Assembly: GCA_028551475.1 (NCBI GenBank)
Contig: CM052358.1
Span: 28,360,853 to 28,424,852, forward strand
Source: Casuarina equisetifolia
Lineage: Eukaryota; Streptophyta; Magnoliopsida; Fagales; Casuarinaceae
DNA length: 64,000 nt
Direction: 5' to 3'
Positions 23,814-35,759 of this stretch are shown here, piece by piece. Each line of letters begins with the position of its first letter. Positions within the stretch are counted from its first letter, which is position 1. Under the pieces are notes generated by a model. It ran no database searches and was not told the DNA's origin. It was given only the letters and a program-made list of their open reading frames with translations. Position numbers and translations under genes: made by a program.

Positions 23814-26800
23814 AATTGGTATTGGTACCTAGGTTCCTAAATTAGGGCTAAGGCTCATTTTTTGTCAAGCAGTTAGCGGAAGAACGACTGTTTTGGTATG
23901 TATTTAGCACACCGCACATAAGAAGGAAGCTGTCAACAAAGGCTTTGTTCCACGAAGCCTTTTGTCGAACACTTGGTGTGTAACGCACAGAGGGAGAAGC
24001 TAAAATCGATGTTTGAGGTATGAATTTTCTTCTCTAGCCTTCATTTGTGTGATTTTTGACTTCTTTGTGGTCGGAAAATCAATTGGAGTGTTGCGGGTTG
24101 TGTTGAACCTGTGAGCCCGAAAAGGGGAATTACAATTTCTCTTTCGTTTGAGCGTTTCATTGAGCGATTTTGAGTTCTATAAACTCATTGGAAGCCGATC
24201 TATTGATTGGTGTTCTTGTTTCGTCGAAAACCACTTTGGAACAGTAGTAATCAAAGGAGAAAGGTGGCTGCAACAGCAAAAATGGGTTCTGTTGACCTAG
24301 AGTTGACCTAATCAAAGTTTAACCAATTGACCACGTCAAAGTTTGACCTATTGACCGTTGACCAGATTCGAAGACCTGGCCTAGCCTAGATCCAGACCCG
24401 ATTTGTCAACCTAGTCCAGCTGTTCGTTGACCGACCGAGCATTGACTTTGATCGTTGATCGTTGATCGTTGACCGTTGACTTTGACTATATAGAATTTTT
24501 AGGTGATTTTTGTGTTGATTTTTGTAGTATTTTTTTTTTATTTTTTGGGAGATATTTGACTATTTTTGGACATAATCATAGGGGTATTTTGGTCAATTTG
24601 ATTGGCATTTGTTGAGGGGTATTTTGATAATTTTACACTTTTGATTTTATTTGAGGGGGAAGTCAAAAAAGAGTTTATTTTGTTATGATGGATGATATAA
24701 ATACTTCTAATAAAGGTATGAACATGTTAAATTCATCTAATTTCCAAACTTGGAAGCCGCAGATGGAAGATTACTTGATTAGTAGAGATCTGTATGATGC
24801 TATGGAAGGAGATTCTACTAGGCCTAAGAAGTTGACTGATAAAGAGTTGGAGAAGTTGAATAAGAAAATTGTCTCTCAAATTAGACAATTTGTTGAGGAC
24901 AGTAGTTATCACCATATTGCACATGAGACTAAAGCTAGTGAGTTATGGAAGAAGCTTGAGGCTCTCTATGAATGCAAGACCCTTCAAAATAAGGTTTCCC
25001 TACTCAAGAGGTTAATTAACTTGAAGTACAAGGTAGGACAGCCGATGACAGAGTTCTTGAGTGAGTTTAAGTCTTTGATGAATTAGTTAGCGATGGTAAA
25101 GATTGTTCTAGAAGATGAATTGTAGGCAATGTTATTGTTGAGTAACTTACTTGATAACTGGCAGACATTGGTAGTTACTCTCACAAACTTAACTCTGGGC
25201 TACATTCTGAGTATGAAGTCAGTTTATGAAGGTTTACTTAATGAAGAAACCAGAATAATTAAGCAAGGAGCACATGGACGTACAGAAGTATTGGTTACAG
25301 AAAGGAGGGGGAGAAACAGATATGTAGACAGAAGCAAGAGTAGAGGTAGAAGCAAAAGTAGAGCACCAAATTCTAATAGATCACGTGGAGTCTCACGTTC
25401 AAGGAAAGATTTCAAGTGCTATCATTGTGGTAAGTCTGGCCACTATAAGAGAGACTACAAAATACTTGAGGAAGAAGAATCAAGGAATGGAGAAAAAGAA
25501 GTTGAAAAAGATACAGTGGCAACTACATCCAGTATTGGGGATATTATGATCTTTTGTAATTCTCAGATCAACATCTCATGTCAGGTTTCGTCTTGGATTG
25601 TTGACACAGGTGCCTCTTTTCATGTTACCCCACATGAAAGGTTCTTCATATCTTATTCAGGTGGTGATTTTGGGTGTGTTAGCTTAGGAAATAATGCATA
25701 GGTAAAGATAGATGGCATTGGAGATGTAGTCTTAGAAACTAGTGTTGGATGTAAGCTAGTTCTGAAGAATGTCAGACATGTCCCTAAGATTTGTTTCAAC
25801 TTGATCTCTACTGGCATCCTTGATGATGAGGGATATGATAACTACTTTGGTGGCGGTAAGTGGAAACTTAGTAGAGGTTCTCTTATACTTGCAAAAGGGC
25901 AAAAGGTTAGTACTCTCTACAAGACTGAAGCTAGTATTCAGAAAGGCAAGGTAAATGTGATGGAAGATAATCACATGGAGCTATGGCACAAGCAACTTGG
26001 ACATCTCAATGAGAAGGGACTTCAGCATTTGATAAAGAACAAAATCATATCAGGAGTCAGTGGTGCTAATTTGCAGTTAAAGCCTTGTGATCATTGCTTA
26101 GCTGGAAAGCAACGTAGAGTCTCATTTCGGAGAGGATCCCCATCTAGAAGAAAACATGTCCTTGATTTGATTCATTCAAATGTGTGTATGTTAAACGTGA
26201 AAACTCTTGGTGGCGCTATGTATTTTGTTACCTTCATTGATGATCATCTTAGAAAGGTATGAACTTATGCACTGAAAACTGAGGATCAGGTTTTGGAGGT
26301 CTTTAAACAGTTTCATGCTATGGTTGAAAGAGTAACTAGAAGGAAACTAAAGTGAGTCCGTATAGATAATGGAGGTGAATACATAGGGCCGTTTGAAGAA
26401 TATTGCAAAACTTAGGGTATCAGGCTTGAGAAGATAGTTTCTAAAACTCCAAAGCATAATGGGGTTGCAAAATGGATGAACAAAACTATTGTTAAGAGAA
26501 TCAGGTGTATGCTTTCACATTCTGGATTATCTTAGTCATTTTGGGGTGAAACTATGTGTACTACAGTAGATCTTATTAACCTGTCTCCTTCAGCTTCATT
26601 AGAAGGTGATCTACCTAAGAGAGTATGGACTAGCAAAGAGGTTTCTTTCAAGCACTTGAAAGTATTTGGTTGCAAGGTGTTTGTTCACATTCCTAAGGAC
26701 GAGAGGAACAAGCTTGATGATAAAGCTGAAGATTGCATCTTCTTGGGCTATGGACATGATACTTTTGGATACAGATTGTGGGATCCAGTTGCAAAGAAAC

Positions 26801-27524
26801 TAATTAGAAGCAGAGATGTTATCTTCTTTGAAGATCAAACTATTGAAGATCTTAAGAAGACTGAAAAGTTAAGAGTTATTAATGAAAATCTTAAGGATAT
26901 AATCCCACCTTCTTCTTTCCCAGTAAGTGCACATGAAGGGGGAACTACATAACAAGAGCCACTTGAGGATGTAGCAAGTGAAGAAGTTCCTGAAACTCTA
27001 GTTGTTGAAGAATCTGAAAGACATGTTGATAATCATTTAGTTGAGTCATCAACCCAGCCCCCAGTGAGAAGATCTAGTAAAAAGCGTCAAACTTTGATGA
27101 AATATCCACCACATGAGTACTTGATGCTAATTGATGGGGGAGAACTGCAATGTTATGAGGAAGCTAATGAATGTAAGCACAAGAAAGAGTGGAAGAAAGC
27201 TATGCAAGAGGAGATGAATTCCTTGTGGGAAAACCACACTTATGATCTTGTAACATTGCCTAAAGGTAGGAAAGTACTTAAAAATAAGTGGGTGTACAAG
27301 TTGAAGTCAGAAGAGAATAATCCACTACCAAGGTATAAGGCGCGGTTAGTTGTGAAAGGTTATGGTTAGAAGAAAGGTATTGACTTTGAGGAGATATTCT
27401 CTCCTGTGGTGAGGATGTCTTCTATCAGAATTATTCTTGGTTTAGCTATTAGATTGGACTTGGAGGTAGAATAACTTGATGTGAAGATTGCATTCCTTCA
27501 TGGAGACTTGGAGGAAGAGATTTA

Positions 27525-29179
27525 TGTTCGGTGAAATTCTATATGTAAGTGTATATGTCAAACAAGTAATATAATGATGAGTGCAGATATCATCCCACGA
27601 AGACTGGTGTTTACTAAACTAATTAATTACTAATGGTGAACAACTCCTAGAATTTATCTAACCAACCAAAATGGTAAATTGTGAATTTAATAACTAAATT
27701 TAATCTAAACTTGATAAATGAAAGATGTTAGAGCATCCGATTTCACTTAATTACTAGGTACAAATGTCAATCATCCATGTTAGCAAAATTAATTCTACTT
27801 ATGTGATGGCGGAATTTTCTAATTTATTTACTATCCTATGTCTAGGTATAGTAAACCTATTTAGTTCATTAATTCACTATATCTTTATATGTGAATTGAA
27901 ACAAACCAAATGCATTAGGTTCTGTGAATATTCTTGGTTTACAATAAATCCTTCGATCATCTTATCACCAAAAGCCACACAAATAACATGGTATATGTCT
28001 ATCCATATTAATCTATGGCTGCATATTACAAGAAGCAACTGCATGTTATTTCTTGTCGGTCTTTAACATGCAAATCAAGTCATCTAAGTGGTAGCTAGTC
28101 ACCTAAAAGCATTAAACTCTGTAACATGCAACTTCACATTCATAACATATCTCACAAAACGTAAATAATCATAACATTCATACATTATAATTAAGTTCCA
28201 TCGTAGCTCTAACATATTAAACTAAAACAACATATTTAAATAACCTAAATCAGTGCAAAAACATAAACAAAGCATTCTGGAATTTAAAAACATTAAAGCT
28301 GTCACTAAATGTCTTCAAATCACAAAATAAATTGCACAAATCTGCACATCACAAGGTGAAGGAGAAACTATCTGAAGAACAGAAGAAAAATGAGCTAAAA
28401 CACGCCGCCACGCCCTTCTGCACGCACCTCCACGCGCCGTCGTCCAGCCGCCACGTGCCACCGCCGTACGCCGTCAGTCTTCACAGAAACCTCCAGAAAT
28501 GTAGATTGGGACGCCTAGGTTGCAGATTTGTAAAAATATCATGCAAATCTACCACAGAAATGCGTAGATCTAGTGGAATGGACAAAGTCAGCGTTCGCAC
28601 TTCTTCGCCAGAAACCGCCGTGAATCTGGTACAGAAACAACGAAAATCTCTCTAGGAATTCAAATATGCTTTCAGATCACTAGAAATCTCTCAAATCTGG
28701 CCGAAAAAAGGAAAATAATGGCTAGGAATAGGTACCTTCGCCGGAAAAGAACCTCATGGTCGGCTTTCGCCAAACCGCCGGCATCTACAGAGTCCCACGC
28801 TGTCGCGCGTGGCCTCTGTTTTTCCGGCGAGGTCCTAGCCACCGAAATCTCTCCTCTGTTCTCCTCTGTTCTCCTCTGTTCTCTGTTCTCTGTTCTCTAT
28901 TCTCTATTTTTCGTCCTCAAAACTCGATTATCCACCGCCTTTTGTTAATCGGCTTCCGAAACCCAATAGGTTACGATTTTCCTTTCTTCTTTTGACTTTC
29001 CTTTTTATCGTTTTCTTTCTTTTTCCATAATTTGATTTTGCATGATTTATTACTTCTTTTTCTTCTACTTTGGGTTTACTGCATAAAATAGCAAAAATAT
29101 ATATAAATATAATTAAATACAAATATAATTTAATAAAAACTATATTAAACATTACCTAAAATAATCAAAATAGTTATCA
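27525..29179 (-). repeat. 3' LTR of the Athila-like element (minus orientation)
   Basis: The plus-strand text starts TGTTCGGTGAAATTC and ends AATAGTTATCA. It lacks about 16 bp (aactctatataaaata) present near the end of the other LTR. It contains tandem ctctgttctc words near 28858-28905, expanded relative to the partner copy. Confidence 0.93.
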
Positions 29180-29180
29180 A

Positions 29181-29193
29181 CACCCCCAAACTT
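29181..29193 (-). promoter_or_regulatory. Polypurine tract of the Athila-like element
   Basis: The plus strand reads cacccccaaactt directly after the left LTR, so the minus strand is AAGTTTGGGGGTG, a typical plus-strand primer for this family. Similar tracts recur inside the element at about 29358 and 30906. Confidence 0.75.
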
Positions 29194-31149
29194 AACATTT
29201 TGCTCGTCCTCAAGCAAAAGCTCTAAAGAACACATTATGACAACATAAAAAAAAAATTTACTCACAAAAAGCACAAGAAATTACACACAAACAACACTAA
29301 ACAACATATTTTAACACCACTAATCACTCCATAGTATTTTTCAAAACAACAATGCCACACCCCCAAACTTAAAATTTTGCTCGTCCTCGAGCAAAAGAAC
29401 AAAACAACACATACAAACAATCCTTCCATGATATTCTTCCATAATTGTTCAACTTAACAATTCAAAGAAAAACATAACTTTCATCCAAACACTGCAATTG
29501 GTTTATAAGGTAAGATAGACTCTTAACTATGTCAACCACGTGTATGTGTGTGTGTGTCCGCATTTTGTCTCAATTGCATGTACTCCAAATAAATCCACAT
29601 TAATATGCAACATCTCAAAATCTTTAACCAAATCTTATAAGTTTGCTCTTCATTCATCTCTCCACTAATGTAAGTCAATCATCTGACCAAAAATCAATAG
29701 GACTTTCACAAGCTTGTAATGTAAGGCTGGGCTAAGGGTAAGATGGAAGTCATTTAAGCTCAAATAACCCATGAACACATTACTTTCTAGGATCTCACCA
29801 AAACTCTAGCCCGTCTCTACCTTTTTACTTCATGAAGATGATCTTTTTACCACCACTTAGTCTCATTCTTTCTTGTCCAACAATGCTTTGACACTAATAA
29901 AGGCAATCATCATGTGTGCAACAATAAAGCAAAAACAAAAGCATTTACACATATAGCTACCTCAACCCTCTCTTATCAATGATATTCAATAATAATACTC
30001 AAAGATCTTCTTTTAAAAACTATGTGTCTTGAATCTAACAAAAGATAATGATATTATTTCATCCTAAAGCAAATGCTTTTTTGTCTTCTTCTTCTTCTTT
30101 CTTTCTTTCTTTTTTTTTTTTGCATTCACGTTTGCATAAACATTTACAAAAACAACAAATTGTGCCATACATAATCATTCCAATCAATTGCTTCCTATAC
30201 TACATCCTTCTCCTTGACATCTCTCATGCTCAAATCAACTTGTACACACCAGAAGTCAATATGTTCATGGGAATAGAACAATGAGGAAAATTGATCAAAA
30301 GGCTAAGGGATATATGTGCAAGTGTCATTTAACAAAATCAAGTTAAGAACAAGGCTTAGCGAGGTGACTGGGGATAAGTAAATAAGGTTAGCTTGAAAGG
30401 CTCAAACGATCCAAAGATGGCCTAAATCATTTTCTCAGTTAGATGCAACCTAGGATTTCGCCTCAAGAGGAAATCAAGCAAATTCTAAGATCCGGGTGAG
30501 ATCTAAGAAAATCACACACTTCACATGAATGGTCTCTAGAGATACACACAATTTCAAGAAAATGCAGACTTTTAGTGTCAATAAGTGAATTAACATAATC
30601 AGAATCATACTTACATCATACCACAATTGCAAGTTTGAACAAAATCTACATCTCTCTAAGAATTGCCAAGAATTCACCATGAAGGATCCAATCATAGAAA
30701 TCATGATCCAACACAAGAAAAAGATTTTTCACAAAAAGAAAGACTTTTTAACACAAAACAGAAAATTTTTGAAACAAAACTTTCAACAAACAGCAAACAC
30801 TTCACAACACGCTTCCAATATACTTCCAACATAACCACAACTACCACAATACACAACCTCTAACGCAACACAACAAAACAGCACACTTCCAACAATAGTA
30901 GTAGCACCCCCAAACTTAAATGAAACATTCTCCTCAATGATAAAAGAAAATAAAGCAATAGTAAGGAAGGAACAAGGAAAACTCCCCTGATTGCAAGTTG
31001 TCAAAATGGAGCTGTGATAAGCATATGGTGACAGCCTTCTAGCCAAACTACTAACAAAAGATTTCTAACTAAATGACCAAAAAGTACTTGGGTTGCCTCC
31101 TAAGAAGCGCTTGCTTTATAATTTTCAACCAAACTATCCTCCACATTGC
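29194..31149 (-). other. Non-coding internal region of the Athila-like element
   Basis: Where pol should lie there is only non-coding, A/C-rich (plus strand) sequence. It contains a repeated block (cccccaaacttaa plus ttttgctcgtcctc-agcaaaag at about 29181 and 29358). Near 31088-31115 it holds gggttgcctcctaagaagcg, whose reverse complement matches a motif I recall from Athila-type untranslated regions. No RT or integrase motif was found on either strand. Confidence 0.7.
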
Positions 31150-31770
31150 TCAAGAAGGATGAAACTCCAGCAGTTTCGGAGACAATTTGTGTTGTTTGAA
31201 GGTTGTGCATTCTTCAATAAGCACAACTGTCTCATATACTTCCAGCTTCCTTTTGTTCTCCAGTTTCTCATTCAAAAGTTTTGCACAACTAAATAATTGA
31301 ACTGGAGTATCTGCAAAAGGAATGTTAATGTGCAATTTTAAAGATATATCAAGGAATTCCAAAAACTGCTTATCGTTTACGCGTTGCTGGAATCTCTGGG
31401 TAGATGGAGTTGGAGGCATAAAGGACTCATGATTTATTAGAGCAAGGTTGTTCCTCGGTGTCTCCTCAAGTTGTATGCTGACATCTTTACTATTATCTTT
31501 GAGACTCTCCTTGTCAACATCAACTTATCCTACCTGCTTGCCACATGTTGGGGTTATTGCCTCTACGGTATCTTCAAGACTTATCTCCACATCACAAGGC
31601 AAAGAACTCTCTTGATTCTCTGAGATCATGCTGATCAGTTGACTCATTTGTACCTCTAATCTTTGGAATGAAGCTTCGTTTCTTTGAAAACTTACTTCAG
31701 TCCTCTTTGAAATGTTCTATGTGGTGTTGGCCAGCTCGCTGATCATGTCTTCTAAGTTAGGTTTCACCTT
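31150..31770 (-). pseudogene. Gag C-terminal region, frameshifted
   Basis: After the Gag stop, a shifted frame gives KPNLEDMISELANTT, then ASFQRLEVQMSQLISMISE and, at 31150-31419, QQRVNDKQFLEFLDISLKLH followed by PFADTPVQLFSCAKLL and KRKLEVYETVVLIEEC. These are the conserved segments that precede protease in Athila polyproteins. Two stops interrupt it (after NTT and after CGKQVG). It ends with KLSPKLLEFHPS, where protease would normally begin but does not. Confidence 0.75.
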
Positions 31771-31772
31771 TT

Positions 31773-32735
31773 CTATTTGCCAAAATGTTGGTTGCGGTCC
31801 ATCTCACTTGGGTTACTCCATGAAAGATTTTGATGGTTTTGCCATCCCAAATTGTATACGTTTGAGTAAGGATCATTTTGTGACCTGCTAGGAATCCCAA
31901 CAAAATTATCAAAATCATTATAATGAGCATGAGGGTTACCTACTTGACATTCTGTACTCTCATGTGCTCCACCACAAAATTCACATTCTCTACTTTTTAG
32001 GAACACTTTCAATTCTCCACGTAAGTCGGCGAGGGTATCTACTTCATGGACTCCACTTGCTTGATGCATTGGTAGTCTCTCAATAGACCATTGATAGTTA
32101 TCAAATGCCATCTCCTCTAGAAAATTAAATGCCTCTTCTGGTGTTTTGCTATGTAAGTTCTCTCCTGCAGCTATATCAATTATACAACGGAAATTCATAC
32201 TACATCCATCATAAAAAGTTTGTACCTGTAGCCACGTAGGTAGTCCATGATTTGGATATATCCTCAAAAGTTCCTTGAATCTCTCCCAAGCTTCATACAA
32301 TAATTCATTATTCATCTGCTCAAAAGTGAACATGTCATTATGCAATTTAGCAGATCTTGCAAAAGAAAAGAACTTACCAAGAAATTTCTTAGCCAAATCA
32401 TCCCATTTTGTAATCAATCCTGCAGGAAGTGAAGATAACCAATCTTTAGCTGTATCTTTAAGAGAAAATAGAAATAGTTTTAACCTAATAACATCTTCTG
32501 TGACTCCATGATCTCCAATTATGTCACAAAATTCAAGGAATGCTTCAATGTGAGCATTTGGATTCTCATTTGGTAGCCCACTATATTGCACAGATCTCTG
32601 AAGCATCTTGATGTGCACAGGCTTGACCTCAAAGTTGTTTGCTAGAATTGCAAGCCTCTGAAAGCTTGATATGACATTCCAAAATGATGGTGCATAATCT
32701 TTCAACAGTCTACGTGTACCATCATTGTTTTCCAT
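31773..32735 (-). CDS. Athila-like Gag (retrotransposon capsid), N-terminal part
   Basis: Open frame of 320 residues from MENNDGTRRLLKDYAP; an upstream in-frame ATG at 32765 would add ten Lys/Arg-rich residues. It carries the plant Retrotrans_gag pattern: FEVKPVHIKMLQ, PNENPNAHIEAFLEFCDI, LKLFLFSLKDTAKDWLSSLP and WERFKELLRIYPNHGLP. A knuckle CEFCGGAHESTEC (C-x2-C-x3-H-x4-C) follows, as I recall for Athila Gag. It ends at a TAG, after which Gag-like sequence continues in another frame, so the stop is probably a lesion. The product would form virus-like particles that package element RNA. Confidence 0.88.
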   Translation of the reverse strand: MENNDGTRRLLKDYAPSFWNVISSFQRLAILANNFEVKPVHIKMLQRSVQYSGLPNENPNAHIEAFLEFCDIIGDHGVTEDVIRLKLFLFSLKDTAKDWLSSLPAGLITKWDDLAKKFLGKFFSFARSAKLHNDMFTFEQMNNELLYEAWERFKELLRIYPNHGLPTWLQVQTFYDGCSMNFRCIIDIAAGENLHSKTPEEAFNFLEEMAFDNYQWSIERLPMHQASGVHEVDTLADLRGELKVFLKSRECEFCGGAHESTECQVGNPHAHYNDFDNFVGIPSRSQNDPYSNVYNLGWQNHQNLSWSNPSEMDRNQHFGK

Positions 32736-32863
32736 TTTTCTTTTTCTTTTTTTTTTCTGCAACAAAATACAAGATTAAAAGTAGAAATAAAATAAAAAAC
32801 AAAAGCCAGATTAAACTAAGAAGCGATTCGGTATTAATATTAATCAGTAGTAAAATAACCAAT

Positions 32864-32880
32864 CCCCGGCAACGGTGCCA
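32864..32880 (-). promoter_or_regulatory. Primer binding site, tRNA-Asp type
   Basis: On the minus strand it reads TGGCACCGTTGCCGGGG, six bases inside the LTR. Athila-type elements typically use TGGCGCCGTTGCCGGGG, complementary to the 3' end of tRNA-Asp, so one base differs. It fixes the element's orientation. Confidence 0.85.
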
Positions 32881-32886
32881 AAAACT

Positions 32887-34544
32887 TGTTCGGTGAAATT
32901 CTACATGCAAGTGTACATGTCGAACAAGTAATATAATGATGAGTGCAGATATCATCCCACGAAGACTGGTGTTTACTAAACTAATTAATTACTAATGGTG
33001 AACAACTCCTAGAATTTATCTAACCAACCGAAATGGTAAATTATGAATTTAATAACTAAATTTAATCTAAACTTGATAAATGAAAGATGTTAGCGCATCC
33101 AATTTCACCTAATTACTAGGTACAAATGTCAATCATCCATGTTAGCAAAATTAATTCTACTTATGTGATAGCAGAATTTTCTAATTTATTTACTATCCTA
33201 TGTCTAGGTATAGTAAACCTATTTAGTTCATTAATTCACTATATCTCTATAGGTGAATTGAAACAAACCAAATGCATTAGGTTTTGTGAATATTCCTAGT
33301 TTACAATAAATCTTTTGATCATCTTATCACCAAAAGCCACACAAATAACATGGTATATGTCTATCCATATTAATCTATGGTTGCATATTACAAGAAGCAA
33401 CTGCATGCTATTTCTTGTTGGTCTTTAACATGCAAATCAAGTCATCTAAGTGGTAGCTAGTCACCTAAAAGCATTAAACTCTGTAACATGCAACTTCATA
33501 TTCATAAAATATCTCACAAAACATAAATAATCATAACATTCATACATTATAATTAAGTTCCATCATAGCTCTAACATATGAAACTAAAACAATATATTTA
33601 AATAACCTAAATCAGTGCAAAAACATAAACAAAGCATTCTGGAATTTAAAAACATTAAAGTTGTCACTAAATGTCTTCAAATCATAAAATAAATTGCACA
33701 AATCTACACATCACAGGGTGAAGAAGAAACTGTCTGAAGAACAAAAGAAAAACGAGCTAAAACACGCCGCCACGCCCTTCCACACGTGCCTCCATGCGCC
33801 GCCATCCGGCCGCCACATGCCACCGTCGTTCGCCGCCGATCTTCACAAAAACCTCCAGAAATGTAGATTGGGATGCCTAGGTTGCAAATCTATAAAAATA
33901 TCATGCAAATCTACCACAGAAACGCATAGATCTAGCAGAATGGACAAAGTCGGTGTTCGCACTTGTTTGCCAGAAATCGCCATGAATCGCCGTGAATCTG
34001 GTACAGAAATGATGAAAATCTCTCTAAGAATTCAAATATGCTTTCAGATCACCGGAAATCTCTCAAATCTGGCTGAAAAAAGGAAAAGAATGGCCAGGAA
34101 TAGGTACCTTCGTCGGAAAAGAACCTCACAGTCGGCTTTCGCCAAATCGCCGACGTCTACAGAGTCCTACGCTGTCGCGCATGGCCTCTGCTTTTCCAGC
34201 GTGGTCCTAGCCGCTGAAATCTCTCCTCTATTCTCCTCTGTTCTCTGTTCTTTGTTTTCCGTCCTTAAAACCTGATTATCCACCGCCTTTTGTTAATCGG
34301 CTTCCAAAACCCAATAGGTTACGATTTTCCTTTCTTCTTTTGACTTTCCTTTTTGTCGTTTTCTTTCTTTTTTCGTAATTTGATTTTGCATGATTTATTG
34401 CTTCTTTTTCTTCTACTTTGGGTTTACTACATAAAATAGCAAAAACATATATAAATATAATTAAATACAAATATAATTTAATAAAAACTATATTAAACAT
34501 TACCTAAAATAATCAAAATAACTCTATATAAAATAGAGTTATCA
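32887..34544 (-). repeat. 5' LTR of the Athila-like element (minus orientation)
   Basis: Direct repeat of 27525-29179 with many single-base differences, mostly C/T and G/A. The plus-strand text begins TGTTCGGTGAAATTC and ends AGAGTTATCA. A GC-rich section near 33760-33830 (ccgccacgcc and similar) is rich in CpG. ORFs called inside it are LTR sequence. Confidence 0.93.
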
Positions 34545-35759
34545 ATTTATATGCAGCAACCTGAGGGCTTCATAGAGAAGGGTAAGGAGAATCTTGTATG
34601 TCGATTGAAGAAAAGCTTGTATGGTCTAAAACAAGCACCTCGTCAGTCATACAAGAAGTTTGGGTCATCCATGTTACAACACGGTTATAACAAGACCAAC
34701 TTAGATCATTGTGTGTTTATGAAGCACTTTTCAGGTGGTGATTTTGTCATCCTACTCCTATATGTTGATGATATGTTGATTGTTAGCCAAGATATTAAGA
34801 AGATTGCTAAGTTGAAAAAGGATTTAGGCAAGTCTTTCGTGATGAAAGATTTAGGACCGGTAAAGCGAATCTTTGGTATGGAATTTAAATGTGACAGAGA
34901 ATATGGAAAGTTATGGCTATCTCAAAAGAGTATATAGAGAAGATACTTTAGAGATTTGACATGGACAAGGTAAAAGTAGTAAGCACTCCACTTGCAAGTC
35001 ATTTTAAGCTGAGTAAGGAGCAGAAGCCTAAAAGTAAGAGTAATGTTGAGTATATGAAGAAAACACCTTACACATCTGCAGTTGGTAGCTTGATATATGT
35101 TGCAGTAAGCATTAGAGCAGATATTGTTCATACAGTTGGAGTAGTTAGTTGTTTTCTTTCAGATCTTAGAAAAATGCATTGAGAAGTTGTGAAGTAGATA
35201 CTTAGGTACCTTAAAGGAACTCCTAAGTTGTGTTTATGTTTTGGTAATGATGAGCCTGTATTGGTTGGATACACAACAGGGTATATGCTCACCTTCACAG
35301 AGGGAGCAGTTTCATGGCAATCTAAGCTACAGGATTGTGTTGCTTTGTCTACAACAGAAACAGAGTATATAGCAATCACTAAGGGTGGAAAAGAAGCTCT
35401 GTGAATGAAGACATTTCTTCAAGAACTTGACATAAAATAAGGAATGGTTATCCTTTATAGCAACAACCAAAGCTGCATTCGCCTCAGTAAGAACACGTCA
35501 TCTCATTTAAGGTCTAAGCACATTGATGTTAGATATCATTGGATTAAAGATGTATTAGAATCCAAGCAGTTAGATCTTGTGAAGATTCACACTGATGATA
35601 ATGGAGCAGATATGTTGACGAAGCCGCTAACAAGAGACAAGCTAGAGATTTGTCAGCGGGTTGCTGGAATGGACTCCAAGTAGAGTCAAGTCTAGGGAGC
35701 AATGTTCTTTCTCTTATGGTGCAGGGATGTTGCACTAATGTTACTCCAAAATGGGAAAT

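Larger units (their letters stand above)
27525..34544 (-). mobile_element. Athila-like (Ty3-gypsy) element with gag only, nested in the copia RT
   Basis: Long LTRs (about 1.66 kb, TG...CA) enclose 3.7 kb. A perfect 5-bp target duplication ATTTA flanks it (27520-27524 and 34545-34549), and removing the insert restores the copia frame (EEIYMQQPEGF). The element runs on the minus strand: a tRNA-Asp-type primer site beside the right LTR, gag next, a non-coding region, then a polypurine tract beside the left LTR. No protease, RT, RNase H or integrase was found. The plan matches the published non-autonomous class called TR-GAG (terminal repeats plus GAG), or a deletion derivative of an Athila element. 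Confidence 0.92.
24685..35683 (+). pseudogene. Ty1-copia gag-pol, interrupted by stops and a nested element
   Basis: Gag starts at 24685 (MMDDINTSNKGMNMLNSSNF). A zinc knuckle CYHCGKSGHYKRDY near 25415 has lost its last Cys to Tyr. Protease motif SWIVDTGASFHVT is near 25600, and the pre-integrase zinc region ELWHKQLGHLNEKG...CDHCLAGK near 25980-26110. In the integrase core the first Asp position reads HSNVC and the Glu position reads NGVAKWMN; both catalytic acids seem lost, while IDNGGEY remains. RT begins near 27190, breaks at 27524 and resumes at 34545 with QQPEGFIEKGKENL and an intact YVDD box near 34760. RNase H follows and ends at 35683. In-frame stops include 25084, 25123, 25699, 26260, 27367, 27472, 35180, 35402 and 35438. 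Confidence 0.92.

Noticed and set aside
28332..28995. Plus-strand frames of 76-107 residues, repeated near 33694-34275
   Set aside because: They lie inside the two LTRs of the nested element and recur because the LTRs are repeats.
32275..32511. Plus-strand 78-residue frame
   Set aside because: Antisense shadow of the retrotransposon gag frame.
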